This document shows positions 5,914 to 14,328 of a stretch of 41,297 nucleotides of DNA, one piece after another. The first letter of the stretch is position 1. Every line of letters begins with the position of its first letter. Source of the stretch: a virus; IMG/VR virus record IMGVR_UViG_3300034520_000142, positions 1 to 41,297 of that record; one strand, written 5' to 3'. The position numbers and the translations under genes are program-made. Below the pieces are notes generated by a model, which was given only the letters and a program-made list of their open reading frames with translations, had not been told where the DNA came from and made no database searches.

Positions 5914-6336
5914 ATGGAAAAGGCTAGGTGTTTTATCTGTGACGACCAAATTAATGAGGCAAGCAAGATGGGGATGATTGTTCGTTGCGACTATATGTTT
6001 AAGATATGTCGTGAATGTGCAAATAACATATGGGAGGTGGCGCAGGTGGCGCTTACAAGAAAGGAAATAAGAATATCTGATGCTTCGTTAAGTTACTTGC
6101 AATCAGACGAACTTGCTGAGGCATTTTGCGGAGAATGCCCGTGGAACACATATGAGCCGTACAGGAAGAATATTGTGACAGGTGAAATAACACAGCCTCA
6201 CCAAGAATGTCCCGCTGATTTCAGCATCGGCAGCGACAGGTGTGCCATGAAGGCACAGTTTGAGGAGGTTGTGGAAACCTTAGCTGAGGCCGACAAGCTG
6301 GCGGGTCTCAAGAGAGAGGTGAAGATTATCCTATGA
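5914..6336 (+). CDS. Cys-rich putative zinc-binding protein, 140 aa
   Basis: Two cysteine clusters are visible. Residues 5-37 contain CFIC and, about 20 residues later, CRECANN, a double-knuckle layout like the 43-aa protein at 405. Residues about 73-107 contain CGECPWN, HQECP and DRCAMK, a second cluster resembling the CxxCP pattern of the probable ssDNA-binding protein at 9667. The rest is helical. Two zinc sites would suit a nucleic-acid-binding or RNA-polymerase-binding role, but this is inferred from cysteine spacing alone. The start follows the previous stop immediately, and the end overlaps the next gene by 4 nt (ATGA). Confidence 0.72.
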   Translation: MEKARCFICDDQINEASKMGMIVRCDYMFKICRECANNIWEVAQVALTRKEIRISDASLSYLQSDELAEAFCGECPWNTYEPYRKNIVTGEITQPHQECPADFSIGSDRCAMKAQFEEVVETLAEADKLAGLKREVKIIL

Positions 6337-6617
6337 AAGACTTAGAACAAGAACTCCGTAGGGTGGCTGACGACGTAATTAAATTGGTCGCTGAAAAGAA
6401 CGCTCAATACGGTGATGCATACTTCAAACTTAGGGACGAATGGAACACGCAGAGCTTTTGCGTTCGTATAGGTGATAAATATTATCGTTTGGTCAATTTA
6501 GTTAAAAGCGGGCAACATGTCATAGACGAGTCAATTGAAGATACGATCAAAGATATTATAGGATATTGTATGCTGGAGCTAATATACAGAGAAAGCACAT
6601 ATCGTATTAAAGGCTAG
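6333..6617 (+). CDS. DUF1599-like (nucleotide-modification-associated) protein, 94 aa
   Basis: The sequence shows the core pattern of DUF1599: EKNAQYGD, a following VRIGDKYYRLVNL, then DESIEDTIKDIIGYCMLELI. The family is proposed to belong to the all-alpha, MazG-like group and often lies near thymidylate-synthase or base-modification genes in phages. Here it stands alone among hypothetical genes, with no thymidylate synthase, kinase or DNA-modifying enzyme recognised. The acidic/His helices DESIEDTIKD could bind a divalent metal. It may act on a nucleotide pool, perhaps as a pyrophosphatase, but that is inference. The start overlaps the upstream stop. Confidence 0.75.
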   Translation: MKDLEQELRRVADDVIKLVAEKNAQYGDAYFKLRDEWNTQSFCVRIGDKYYRLVNLVKSGQHVIDESIEDTIKDIIGYCMLELIYRESTYRIKG

Positions 6618-6642
6618 GTTTAATAAGGAGGATGGCAAAACA

Positions 6643-6846
6643 ATGAAATTGAGAGTTATCTTTAGAAACGATTGGCCATTGGTAAATTGCCAAGATAGTC
6701 CTTCATATAGGCTAGTATCTATTGATCTTACTCCAGAACAAGTAGAAAAATTACAGCCACGCTATGCCTATAGCGTCGGAAGTAAGGACTATTACGAGGA
6801 AATTAGTAGATGTTTTCTTGAGCTTTATGAAGATGAGGAGGGTTAA
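6643..6846 (+). CDS. Hypothetical protein, 67 aa
   Basis: Small protein with ribosome-binding site AAGGAGGATGGCAAAACA before ATG 6643. It begins with a beta strand (MKLRVIFRNDWPLV) and ends in an acidic helix (RCFLELYEDEEG). The codons for the last residues supply GAGGAGGG, which lies about 14 nt before the next ATG. No domain is recognised. It may be a small inhibitor or adaptor type protein, but there is no direct support. Confidence 0.62.
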   Translation: MKLRVIFRNDWPLVNCQDSPSYRLVSIDLTPEQVEKLQPRYAYSVGSKDYYEEISRCFLELYEDEEG

Positions 6847-6854
6847 GAATAATT

Positions 6855-7340
6855 ATGGCAAGAATAAATTGTCCAGACCAGAGACTATATTATTACGTCA
6901 ATGAAGAAACAATAAGAGAAGTAACGCTAACATTAGAGTGGGCGCTAAACTCTTTAGGCTGGTTCCTCGACCATGCGGGCAACAAAGATTATGTAAACCG
7001 ATGGCAGGAGGCGTATGATCCCGAAGGAGCCATTAAAGCCTTACATTCAGCTATTGTAAAGTTAAAAGAAGCAAGCAAAGTAACGCTAGATTTTAGTATA
7101 GACGAACTTAAGAAGGTAATATTAAAGCAAGATTTTTTGCTTGATAAAATAATGACAGTTTGTGCCGACGCTGGTTCCGCCAACGACTTCCCAGAGCACG
7201 AATGTCGTGCTTTGCTGAAGGATATCTTCAATACATGGCGTGAGGTGTACGTTGAACATGAGCCGTTATGGAAGATAGTTCATGAATTAGAGTATGAAGA
7301 TCTGGCAACAAGAAGCAAAGAAAGGTGGGGAGAAGCGTGA
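6855..7340 (+). CDS. Hypothetical helical protein, 161 aa
   Basis: Mostly alpha-helical by composition, with heptad-like spacing in IKALHSAIVKLKEASKV and several Trp residues. Residues 105-125 contain CADAG, then HECRALL, which leaves two Cys and one His close together. No recognised domain. Ribosome-binding spacing is unusual: GGAGGG lies about 14 nt before ATG 6855, with no better start nearby. The 3' end overlaps the next gene by 4 nt and provides its GGTGGGGAG ribosome-binding site, so the two are probably translated together. Confidence 0.68.
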   Translation: MARINCPDQRLYYYVNEETIREVTLTLEWALNSLGWFLDHAGNKDYVNRWQEAYDPEGAIKALHSAIVKLKEASKVTLDFSIDELKKVILKQDFLLDKIMTVCADAGSANDFPEHECRALLKDIFNTWREVYVEHEPLWKIVHELEYEDLATRSKERWGEA

Positions 7341-7579
7341 ACAGATACTGGATACAATCGCTTAATGAGTATACTCCTGAAATACCCGCTGCTCCACCAA
7401 GAAACTTTAAAAACCTTGTTAAAGAGATTAAATTTATTGATGAGATTAAAGAGCTGGAGCGGGAGAATTTAGAGCTTAGAAGAGCGTTAGAAAATACAAT
7501 AGCTATCATTCATTATCTTGACTACAAAATAGCTGAACTTAAAGCAGAAATTAGTTTACTGAAAGATAAATATGACTAG
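7337..7579 (+). CDS. Hypothetical coiled-coil protein, 80 aa
   Basis: Start chosen at GTG 7337, overlapping the previous stop as GTGA and preceded by GGTGGGGAG, rather than the GTG at 7325. After an extended Pro-rich N-terminus (YTPEIPAAPPRNF), residues 25-80 form a continuous heptad pattern (IKELERENLELRRALEN, then IAELKAEISLLKDKYD), a strong parallel coiled coil. It probably dimerises. It directly precedes the helicase gene, 15 nt away, and may serve as its partner, though that is inferred only from position. Confidence 0.66.
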   Translation: MNRYWIQSLNEYTPEIPAAPPRNFKNLVKEIKFIDEIKELERENLELRRALENTIAIIHYLDYKIAELKAEISLLKDKYD

Positions 7580-7594
7580 AAAGGAGGGATAGCT

Positions 7595-9241
7595 ATGGCC
7601 ATTCATGCTTGGACTGAGGGGCAGCGCATCTATGTACGTACGCCGTACGAATACAAAGACATCATGAAAAGCATTACGGGCGGAAGGTGGGATAAACGAA
7701 ACAAAGCATGGCATTACCCACGCTCCTACCGTACGCTCAATGAAATCATGAACTCACTGCCTGGTCCCATCGGTCTGAGCGAGGATTTAGTTAAGTTGTT
7801 AGATGAAGGCGACCCATACGAGCAAGCTGCACCGATCAAGGAAGCTACCAACCTACCTAACCCTCCCATATGTAAGGGCAACGACTGGTTGCATCAACGT
7901 AGAGCTTATTGGTGGGCGAAGGACTTGCCAGCAGTGCTACTCGATATGTGGATGGGGTCGGGCAAGACTCGTACAGCAATCAATATTGTCCAGAACTGGT
8001 ATCCTGAAGGTAATGCACGAGTTCTAATAGTATGCCCGCCTAACGTTGTACCAGTGTGGGAGGAGCAGATACAGCAGCATGCCGCTATACCATGGAAGGT
8101 TACATTACTTCCTGCAGGTAAGCCTATCCTTAAGAGGGCTGAAATGGCAGAACAAGCGTGGCAGGACACTGAGCCTGGAGTTATTGCGGCGTTGGTGGTT
8201 AATTACGAAGCAGTATGGAGAGGTAAATTAGGTGAATGGGTACTTAGTAAAGAATGGGATGCAGTGATTGGAGATGAGCTTCATCACATTAAAGCGCCAG
8301 GCTCTAAACAGTCTCTATTTTTTGCCAAGCTCCATAAACGAAGTAAACGCCGCCTAGGCCTTACAGGTACGCCGCTTCATGACGGGCCTCTCGACATATA
8401 TGGTCAAGCGAGGTTTCTGTGTCCCGAGGTGTTTGGTACGAGCTTCGCTAACTTCAGATCAAGATATGCTCGTATGGGAGGTTACGGTGGTTATCAAATC
8501 CTTGGCTATCAAAACTTAGATGAATTTTATGAGAAATACAGGTCATTTACTTTTAGTGTAGGCCCAGATGAGGCACTGCCAGACTTACCACCGATCATCT
8601 TTGAACGAAGAGTATGTGAACTAAGCAAAGAAGAGCAACGAGTATACGCCTCACTTGAGAATGACTTTATCGCTCAGATAAAAGGTGGGTATGTCACAGT
8701 AAGCAATGCTTTAACTAAACTACTTAAGCTCCAGCAAGTAACGTCAGGATACGTCAGAGATGACGATGGCGTAGATAGACATGTTGGAGACAGTAAAAAA
8801 CAACTACTTGCCGATGTTTTATCGGACTTGCCTAAGAATGAGCCAGTTGTGGTATTCTGTCGCTTTATACATGATTTAGATGCTATACACGAGGTAGCCA
8901 AGGCCGACGGCAGAAAGAGTTTTGAGCTATCTGGAAGGAGGAGAGAGCTTGAAGATTGGATGAACTTGAACGGAGGAGAAGTATTAGCAGTACAGTTAAA
9001 GGCAGGTGGTGAAGGTGTTTCAATGCATAGGGCAAGGTATGTTATAGATTATAGCTTAAGCTTCTCACTTGGTGAATACAACCAAACTCGCAGCAGGTTG
9101 CAACGGCCAGGGCAAACAAGACAAGTTATCTCTATAGCTTTAGTTGCAGCAGGTACTGTAGATGAAAAGATTTACAAGGCATTGAAACGAAAAGAAAAAG
9201 TAATAGAAACAATCCTAAGGGGGTATGGTGGCGATGCATGA
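7595..9241 (+). CDS. SNF2-type (SF2) DNA helicase/translocase
   Basis: ATP-dependent translocase of superfamily 2. Residues 116-125 hold the Walker A motif (LDMWMGSGKT), 227-230 the DELH form of the DEAH box followed by HHIK, and 256-260 LTGTP (motif III). The C-terminal RecA lobe has VVVFCRF, LKAGGEGVSMHRA (motif V) and QTRSRLQRPGQT (motif VI, arginine finger region). An N-terminal 45-residue domain (YVRTPYEYKDIMKSITGGRW) resembles the HARP-type DNA-binding domain of SMARCAL1-like annealing helicases. Such phage enzymes act in replication restart, recombination or origin remodelling. ATG 7595 follows AAAGGAGGGATAGCT. It opens the replication block, and its end overlaps the next gene. Confidence 0.93.
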   Translation: MAIHAWTEGQRIYVRTPYEYKDIMKSITGGRWDKRNKAWHYPRSYRTLNEIMNSLPGPIGLSEDLVKLLDEGDPYEQAAPIKEATNLPNPPICKGNDWLHQRRAYWWAKDLPAVLLDMWMGSGKTRTAINIVQNWYPEGNARVLIVCPPNVVPVWEEQIQQHAAIPWKVTLLPAGKPILKRAEMAEQAWQDTEPGVIAALVVNYEAVWRGKLGEWVLSKEWDAVIGDELHHIKAPGSKQSLFFAKLHKRSKRRLGLTGTPLHDGPLDIYGQARFLCPEVFGTSFANFRSRYARMGGYGGYQILGYQNLDEFYEKYRSFTFSVGPDEALPDLPPIIFERRVCELSKEEQRVYASLENDFIAQIKGGYVTVSNALTKLLKLQQVTSGYVRDDDGVDRHVGDSKKQLLADVLSDLPKNEPVVVFCRFIHDLDAIHEVAKADGRKSFELSGRRRELEDWMNLNGGEVLAVQLKAGGEGVSMHRARYVIDYSLSFSLGEYNQTRSRLQRPGQTRQVISIALVAAGTVDEKIYKALKRKEKVIETILRGYGGDA

Positions 9242-9647
9242 TTCATTGAAGGAACTTATAAGGCAGTATGTGGAGGCAGAAAGAGAAAAGCGTATGGTGG
9301 AGGAGGAATTGGGGGAGATAAAAAATAAGCTGAACACGTTGGCTGATATGGTGAAGGAAGCCTTTGAAACCATGGGACTTCAAAACCTAAAGCTAGAAGA
9401 TGGCGTTACAATAGCACTACGTACCGACATAAGGGCTAGAATCCCTGCAGACAAAAGAGAGGAGGCTTATGAGGAATTTAAAAGACAGGGGTTTGATGGG
9501 CTCGTTAAAGAGACCATACATCCTAAGACGCTGGAATCTTGGGTCAGAGAGTACGCTGATATCAACGGCGTAGAGTTGCCTGAGTGGGCGGCAGAGTACA
9601 TAGAAGTTTACGAACAAACAAGGCCGGTTATACTGGGCCTAAAATAA
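9234..9647 (+). CDS. Conserved-looking phage protein of replication block, 137 aa
   Basis: Starts within the helicase gene's last codons (ATG 9234; ATG 9225 is too close to the AAGGGGG site). Residues 1-45 are a charged coiled coil (YVEAEREKRMVEEELGEIKN). The remainder (VTIALRTDIRARIPADKREE, then ETIHPKTLESWVREY and LPEWAAEYIEVYEQ) has the length and order of small phage proteins of the Gp157 or nuclease-inhibitor-like kind that lie between helicase and ssDNA-binding genes. I cannot name a family with confidence. Its place between the helicase and the ssDNA-binding protein suggests a recombination accessory role. Confidence 0.7.
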   Translation: MHDSLKELIRQYVEAEREKRMVEEELGEIKNKLNTLADMVKEAFETMGLQNLKLEDGVTIALRTDIRARIPADKREEAYEEFKRQGFDGLVKETIHPKTLESWVREYADINGVELPEWAAEYIEVYEQTRPVILGLK

Positions 9648-9666
9648 ATAAGAGGAGGTAATGAAG

Positions 9667-10395
9667 ATGGCATACGAAATAGTAAAAGCTGAAGGTTTTG
9701 CAATAGCAACACAGGGGGAGAAGGTGAAGGTAGTTCTTGAAGCCAACCTTGGTGGGGACAAGATCAACCAGTTTGACCTTGATAAAGTCACAGTGCCCGC
9801 AGGCGGAGGTATAGCGTGGGAAGTACCTGGGCTCACGGGGCCTGAGTCTACGCCTGAAATTGAAGGCGTGATCGTGGGGTGGAAGCCCGTGAGGTCGCTG
9901 TATTTGACGAGCTTTCAAGATGCTCCAGGTACTCCGCCAAACTGCTCAAGCGACGATGGTATTACTGGGTTTGGTGATCCCCTTGAGAAAGGATACGAGG
10001 AGCGCAGAGACTGTGCCACATGCCCGATGAATCAGTGGGGCAGTGCCCTTGACGGAAACGGCAAACGATGCGCCGAACGAAGGTTGTTATTTGTCCTGCG
10101 CAAGAACGACCAGATACCTATCATGGTAGTGGTACCGCCCACGTCTTTGAAGAATGCTAAGTCATACTTCTTACGGCTTACTCAAGCCAACGTGCCTTAC
10201 TATGGCGTAATAACTGGGTTAACTCTTTCTAAGGTTAAATCAAAGAGCGGTATCACTTATTCGCAGATTGAGTTTAAGGTCAAAGGTATTCTTGCAGACC
10301 CAGATGTAGAGATGTTCCAGTCTTATGCTGAGTTCTGGAACGGAGTAATGAAGGGCATTAAGTTCGATCCTGAGCTGGTAGAGCCAGAAGCATAA
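9667..10395 (+). CDS. Probable ssDNA-binding protein with Cys cluster, 242 aa
   Basis: Start set at ATG 9667, 8 nt after AGGAGG; the ATG at 9661 is too close. The middle of the protein has the motif set NCSSDDGITGFGDP, CATCPMNQWGS and GKRCAERR, giving four cysteines that could hold one zinc. It is followed by beta-rich segments (LLFVLRKNDQIPIMVVVPP, then YYGVITGLTLSKVKSKSGI). The same order is found in a widespread phage family usually annotated as ssDNA-binding protein. Biochemical proof for the family is not known to me. Its position between helicases and primase fits protection of single strands in replication. A 10-bp hairpin follows the stop. Confidence 0.68.
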   Translation: MAYEIVKAEGFAIATQGEKVKVVLEANLGGDKINQFDLDKVTVPAGGGIAWEVPGLTGPESTPEIEGVIVGWKPVRSLYLTSFQDAPGTPPNCSSDDGITGFGDPLEKGYEERRDCATCPMNQWGSALDGNGKRCAERRLLFVLRKNDQIPIMVVVPPTSLKNAKSYFLRLTQANVPYYGVITGLTLSKVKSKSGITYSQIEFKVKGILADPDVEMFQSYAEFWNGVMKGIKFDPELVEPEA

Positions 10396-10402
10396 CGTTT
10401 AC

Positions 10403-10427
10403 ATAGAGGGGCCTTGCGCCCCTCTAT
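10403..10427 (+). terminator. Hairpin between ssDNA-binding protein and primase genes
   Basis: A perfect 10-bp stem (ATAGAGGGGC pairs with GCCCCTCTAT) with loop CTTGC. No T-run follows (TACTACCAG), so it is more likely a pause, attenuation or mRNA-stability element than a full terminator. It would lower expression of the primase and helicases relative to the upstream ssDNA-binding protein. Confidence 0.6.
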
Positions 10428-10453
10428 TACTACCAGCGAAGGGAGGTGTAGAT

Positions 10454-12148
10454 GTGCTTGACTATATACCAATCACGTCAAAAACAAAGAACCTATGGTC
10501 ATATATCTGGACACTGAAAGATAAAAAGTCTTTCTGGTTTCTGTTGAATGAATTTAGCATTGGCAAGGCAAAGGAATACATAGAAAAACATAAAGATGAA
10601 ACTGATATGTACATTGCCGTGTCGTTATTCAAGGAGGGCGGCGACAGAGTTACGAGGGGCAAAGCCGCTGACTCGATAGGACTGTACGGCCTTTGGCTTG
10701 ACATCGACGTACAGTGTTTATTCAGATCAAGAGCCGACCTTCCTCGTACTACAGCCGATGCAACAAAGATCCTTGCTGATGGGCCTAAGCCGTCACTTAT
10801 CATAAATTCTGGCTATGGCCTGCAGGCTTGGTGGTTATTTACTGAGCCGTTCGTTTTTAGTGGCCCCGAAGATAGGCTATTTGCTTCAAAGTTAGCTGGG
10901 GCGTGGAATGAATGGTACAGGCTTAAGGCTTTGCATTTTGGTTGGGGCTTAGATAGCGTAAGCGACCTTGCTAGGATCATGAGGATTCCTGGTACCTTTA
11001 ATCACAAGGGTGAATTCCCTGTCCCCGTAGAAATCATAGAAGATACTAAGTGCTTATATACTGTTGCAGAACTAACAGACATGATACCACAGGAAGCATG
11101 GGATGCCAGGCGTGGTACGAGCGATCCTTCAATATCCGTAAACATAGTGATTAATCCTGATGCTGACTACCCGCCACAATTTTCATCTATGTGCGCCAAC
11201 ATAGAAAACTTCGCCGCAACGTGGACGCATAAAAAACAGATCAAAGATCGGTCAAACAGCGGCTACGACCTAGCTATAGCGTCATATGCAGCTATGGCCA
11301 ATCTTTCAGATCAAGAGATATGCGACCTTTTGATATGCCACGCCAAAGAGCAGGGCTTTCCTATTAAGCGGCTTGAATATTACCAAAGGACTATCGCCAA
11401 GGCACGTGAGGGCGGTCAGCTAGGATTAGCTCCTGAAGAAACGCATGACGTGTCATCTATCATCCCTAAACTGAAAGACCTCAATGCTAGCGGCCAGGAT
11501 ACAGTATACGCAGAAAGGAAATCAGTATTCGCTCTACTATCGATATTGTTTGGACTTCAAATATATGACTTTATAGCTTATAAAACAGACCCCAGAGAAT
11601 ACGAGCTTTTCACGGAAAACGGCAAAGTATTCTTTCATAAGGGGCAGGAGGACTTAGCCACATCTAACGCATTTAGGAAAAGAGTGGGTGACATAACTAA
11701 AGTTTACCCACCCCGTTACAAAACAGAGGACTGGGACGTTATTTTGCAGGCACTGAGGTTTGCCGCCCGTGACGTTGACATAGGTCAAGAATTGTCAGAG
11801 GAATCGCAGACCAAGATGTGGGTGGGAAGTTATTTGGCTAGCCACCCCCCATTACCTGAAGACAACATAGAGGAGGCTGTAATAGCTAGAAAGCCGTTTT
11901 ACAGGAATGACAGTGTTTGTTTTTACATTGATGAACTTAGGTCATGGTTAATGTCACGGGGGGAAAGAATTCCCCTGCAAAAGCTAGGTGCAAGACTACA
12001 AAGAATAGGCATTAAAAACACAAAGATAAACTATAGAACTCATATTGGCACAAGGGCACAAACGAGAGTGTTTGAAATGCCAGCGGAAGATATAAAAATA
12101 GAGGCGGAAGGAGGCGAAGAAGATGGAGACTACGAAGACTACGAATGA
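10454..12148 (+). CDS. AEP-type primase / RepB-like replication protein, 564 aa
   Basis: Archaeo-eukaryotic primase fold. Motif I is WLDID at residues 81-85 (Asp83 and Asp85 would bind metal). Motif II is SGYGLQAWW at 119-127, where the usual His of sxH is Gln124, as in the phage RepB-like primase subgroup with GLQ. Motif III surrounds DLARIMRIPGTFNHK at 171-185. The C-terminal third (about 340-564) resembles a winged-helix tail (LRSWLMSRGERIPLQKLGAR). GTG 10454 follows GGGAGG by 7 nt. No DNA polymerase gene was found, so this may prime for the host replisome or act at the 679-1124 repeats. Its 3' end carries the 14-bp linker that serves the next gene. Confidence 0.8.
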   Translation: MLDYIPITSKTKNLWSYIWTLKDKKSFWFLLNEFSIGKAKEYIEKHKDETDMYIAVSLFKEGGDRVTRGKAADSIGLYGLWLDIDVQCLFRSRADLPRTTADATKILADGPKPSLIINSGYGLQAWWLFTEPFVFSGPEDRLFASKLAGAWNEWYRLKALHFGWGLDSVSDLARIMRIPGTFNHKGEFPVPVEIIEDTKCLYTVAELTDMIPQEAWDARRGTSDPSISVNIVINPDADYPPQFSSMCANIENFAATWTHKKQIKDRSNSGYDLAIASYAAMANLSDQEICDLLICHAKEQGFPIKRLEYYQRTIAKAREGGQLGLAPEETHDVSSIIPKLKDLNASGQDTVYAERKSVFALLSILFGLQIYDFIAYKTDPREYELFTENGKVFFHKGQEDLATSNAFRKRVGDITKVYPPRYKTEDWDVILQALRFAARDVDIGQELSEESQTKMWVGSYLASHPPLPEDNIEEAVIARKPFYRNDSVCFYIDELRSWLMSRGERIPLQKLGARLQRIGIKNTKINYRTHIGTRAQTRVFEMPAEDIKIEAEGGEEDGDYEDYE

Positions 12149-13784
12149 ATACAGAGTGTTTGGCCCGCCAGGCACGGGTAAGACTACATATCTCGCTCGA
12201 CAAATCAAACGAGCTAGGCAAACTTACGGCGGCGAAAATGTATTTGTCACTTCATTTACTAGAGCCGCCGCCATAGAGATAGCCTCACGTGACGGCGTCG
12301 GCCTACCCAAGGCTTCCGTTGGTACATTACATGCACATTGTTATAGAGCTTTAGAATGCCATGACATTGCTGAAAACCACTTTGCAGAGTTCAATGCAGA
12401 ACACCCTAACATGGCGATAACAACTGACGTAGATATTGATGATCCTTTCGACGTTCAGCCTGCCACAAACACAGGCACTGAAGGCTACCAAGAAATGCAG
12501 AGGCTGCGGTCAATGCTCGTGCCACAAGAGCTATGGCCTACGAATATAAGAATGTTATATAACGCCTGGGAGACGTGGAAACGAGGCAATAACTTACTTG
12601 ATTTTACTGATTTACTTGAGATTGCGCTAAAAGAAATTCCTTATGCACCGAACAAGCCTGTTGTTGGCTTTGTAGATGAAGCGCAGGACATGACACCTTT
12701 GCAGTTTGCCTTAGTACGCAAGTGGGGCAGCAAGATGGATATGTTGATATTGGCAGGAGATGACCAACAGTGTCTGTATAGTTTCCTTGGTGCTTCGCCT
12801 GATTCAATGCTTGATCCGCCGTTACCAGAAGATCACATTATAGTATTAGGGCAATCATACAGGGTCCCTAGGTCGGTATTGTCTTGGTCTGAAAACATAA
12901 TTTCTAAAGTGAAACGACGCCAGAAGAAAGAATACAAACCACGAGAGGAGGATGGTAAGGTCGTTGAAGGTAGGGTCAGACTTTCTCAAGCCAACGCCAA
13001 AGACCCATCGATGTTGCTCTTAGAAGTAGAAAAAGACATGAACAGAGGCAAAAAAATAATGGTCTTAGCTTCATGCGCTTATATGCTCATTCCTTTTATA
13101 AAACTCATGCGAGAGGAAGGCATAGCCTACCACAATCCTTACAGACTAAAGCAAGGTGCATGGAACCCATTGAATCACGGCAGAGGTACTTCGTCCGCTG
13201 ACAGGCTAGCATCCTTCATGAAGTTTTCTAAGACTTTGTGGGGTGAGGCCGCAACGCCTGTGTGGTCAGCTGAAGACTTAGAGAAATGGATTTCGTTGAT
13301 AGATTCTAAAGTCTTGAAGTACGGGGTCAAAGAAAGGATTAAAAGGGCTAAGCCAACTGATAAGTTTACTATAGCTGATGCGTTTTCTGATGAAGAGGCT
13401 TTAACGATGGTCTTTGGCAACGAAGAAAGAAAGCTTGAATGGTTTGAGGCTAACCTCACAGCTGAGGGGAAGAAAAAAATGCAGTATCCGTTAAAAGTAT
13501 TGAAGAAAAAAGCGTCACAGCTTTTAGATCAGCCGCAAGTAATCATAGGAACAATACACAGCGTCAAGGGTGGTGAGGCCGACATAGTTTATGTGTTACC
13601 CGACCTTGCTAGGCCACAAGTAAAAAAGTGGTACGGAGGTGATGATGATAGAGATTCACTTAGAAGATTGTATTACGTTGCAGGCACAAGGGCCAGAGAA
13701 GAATTAGTTTTGTGTACGCCATCGTTTGGCGTGCATGGCTTCCCTTTAATGGAGGGATTAACGTGTCAGAAAAGTTTGTTGTGA
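12123..13784 (+). CDS. UvrD/PcrA-like SF1 helicase, 553 aa
   Basis: All core SF1A motifs are present: Walker A GPPGTGKTT (14-22), TSFTRAAA (Ia, about 43-50), Walker B FVDEAQD (183-189), motif III LAGDDQQCLYSF (210-221), motif IV LGQSYRVP (242-249), motif V GTIHSVKGGEAD (475-486) and motif VI YYVAGTRARE (517-526). It is shorter than UvrD (about 720 aa), with reduced 1B/2B subdomains. It likely unwinds 3'-5' at forks or recombination intermediates. The start overlaps the primase end by 26 nt and uses GGAAGGAGG of the 14-bp linker at 12101. Its end overlaps the VRR-NUC gene, as expected of co-functioning replication and repair genes. Confidence 0.93.
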   Translation: METTKTTNEYRVFGPPGTGKTTYLARQIKRARQTYGGENVFVTSFTRAAAIEIASRDGVGLPKASVGTLHAHCYRALECHDIAENHFAEFNAEHPNMAITTDVDIDDPFDVQPATNTGTEGYQEMQRLRSMLVPQELWPTNIRMLYNAWETWKRGNNLLDFTDLLEIALKEIPYAPNKPVVGFVDEAQDMTPLQFALVRKWGSKMDMLILAGDDQQCLYSFLGASPDSMLDPPLPEDHIIVLGQSYRVPRSVLSWSENIISKVKRRQKKEYKPREEDGKVVEGRVRLSQANAKDPSMLLLEVEKDMNRGKKIMVLASCAYMLIPFIKLMREEGIAYHNPYRLKQGAWNPLNHGRGTSSADRLASFMKFSKTLWGEAATPVWSAEDLEKWISLIDSKVLKYGVKERIKRAKPTDKFTIADAFSDEEALTMVFGNEERKLEWFEANLTAEGKKKMQYPLKVLKKKASQLLDQPQVIIGTIHSVKGGEADIVYVLPDLARPQVKKWYGGDDDRDSLRRLYYVAGTRAREELVLCTPSFGVHGFPLMEGLTCQKSLL

Positions 13785-14107
13785 AAAAAATACAAGAATG
13801 GTTTAAGTCGAAGGGTGGTGTTTGCCATAAAGTACATGGTGGGCCTATGTCAGCAGGGTTCCCTGACATTATAGGGTGTATACGGGGGCGTACGTGGGTG
13901 GTTGAGGTTAAAGTACCAGGTGCAAAACCTAGAGTACCTAGAGCTAAACGCAATGAAGTATCACAAGAGATGCAAGAATGGCTAACAATGGGGGCCACAA
14001 TGTTGCAGGCAAAAACCTTGTATGACTGGCAGAATGCTGGGGCCGTAGCATTAGTTGCTACGAGCGTAGAAGACATGGAGCAAAAATTTAAGGAGGGACA
14101 AATATGA
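13763..14107 (+). CDS. VRR-NUC domain nuclease, 114 aa
   Basis: Start set at GTG 13763, 7 nt after GGAGGG, rather than the ATG 51 nt upstream inside the helicase gene. The PD-(D/E)xK core is visible: N-terminal helix EKFVVKKIQEWFKS, then GFPDIIG (Asp), TWVVEVK (Glu-x-Lys) and the closing Q-x-x-W helix (SQEMQEWLTMGATM). The length matches single-domain phage VRR-NUC proteins, which cleave branched DNA such as Holliday junctions. In this phage it could resolve replication intermediates before packaging by TerL. It overlaps the helicase upstream and the HTH gene downstream (ATGA). Confidence 0.88.
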   Translation: MSEKFVVKKIQEWFKSKGGVCHKVHGGPMSAGFPDIIGCIRGRTWVVEVKVPGAKPRVPRAKRNEVSQEMQEWLTMGATMLQAKTLYDWQNAGAVALVATSVEDMEQKFKEGQI

Positions 14108-14328
14108 TAGATTTAAAGAAAGATTTAACTGCAAAGGAATGGACGATAATTAAACTAAAGGCACAGGGGAAGACAGCTAAGGAGATAGGTGAAATCTTAG
14201 ATCGAAGCCCTAAGACAATTAAAAATAGACTACTTACTATCTACAAAAAACTTGAGGTAAGCGGAACTATTGAGATGTTAAAGAAACTTCATGATGAGTA
14301 CGGGGTCGACGTGTGGGACTTGGAGTGA
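14104..14328 (+). CDS. LuxR/GerE-type HTH protein, 74 aa
   Basis: Almost the whole protein is a GerE-type four-helix DNA-binding domain: LTAKEWTIIKLKAQGKTAKE, then IGEILDRSPKTIKNRLLTIY with the canonical S-x-K-T-(I/V)-K recognition helix. There is no receiver or ligand domain. Stand-alone HTH proteins of this type at the end of a phage early operon can act as late-gene activators, or as sigma-like factors in Firmicute phages (region 4-like). Either role is plausible here because the leftward late promoter lacks a clear regulator. It overlaps VRR-NUC by 4 nt and has AAGGAGGGACAAAT before the ATG. Confidence 0.85.
   Translation: MIDLKKDLTAKEWTIIKLKAQGKTAKEIGEILDRSPKTIKNRLLTIYKKLEVSGTIEMLKKLHDEYGVDVWDLE

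Noticed and set aside
7803-8231. Plus-strand frames of 61-74 aa inside the SNF2 helicase
   Set aside because: Alternate-frame shadows of a strongly supported gene.
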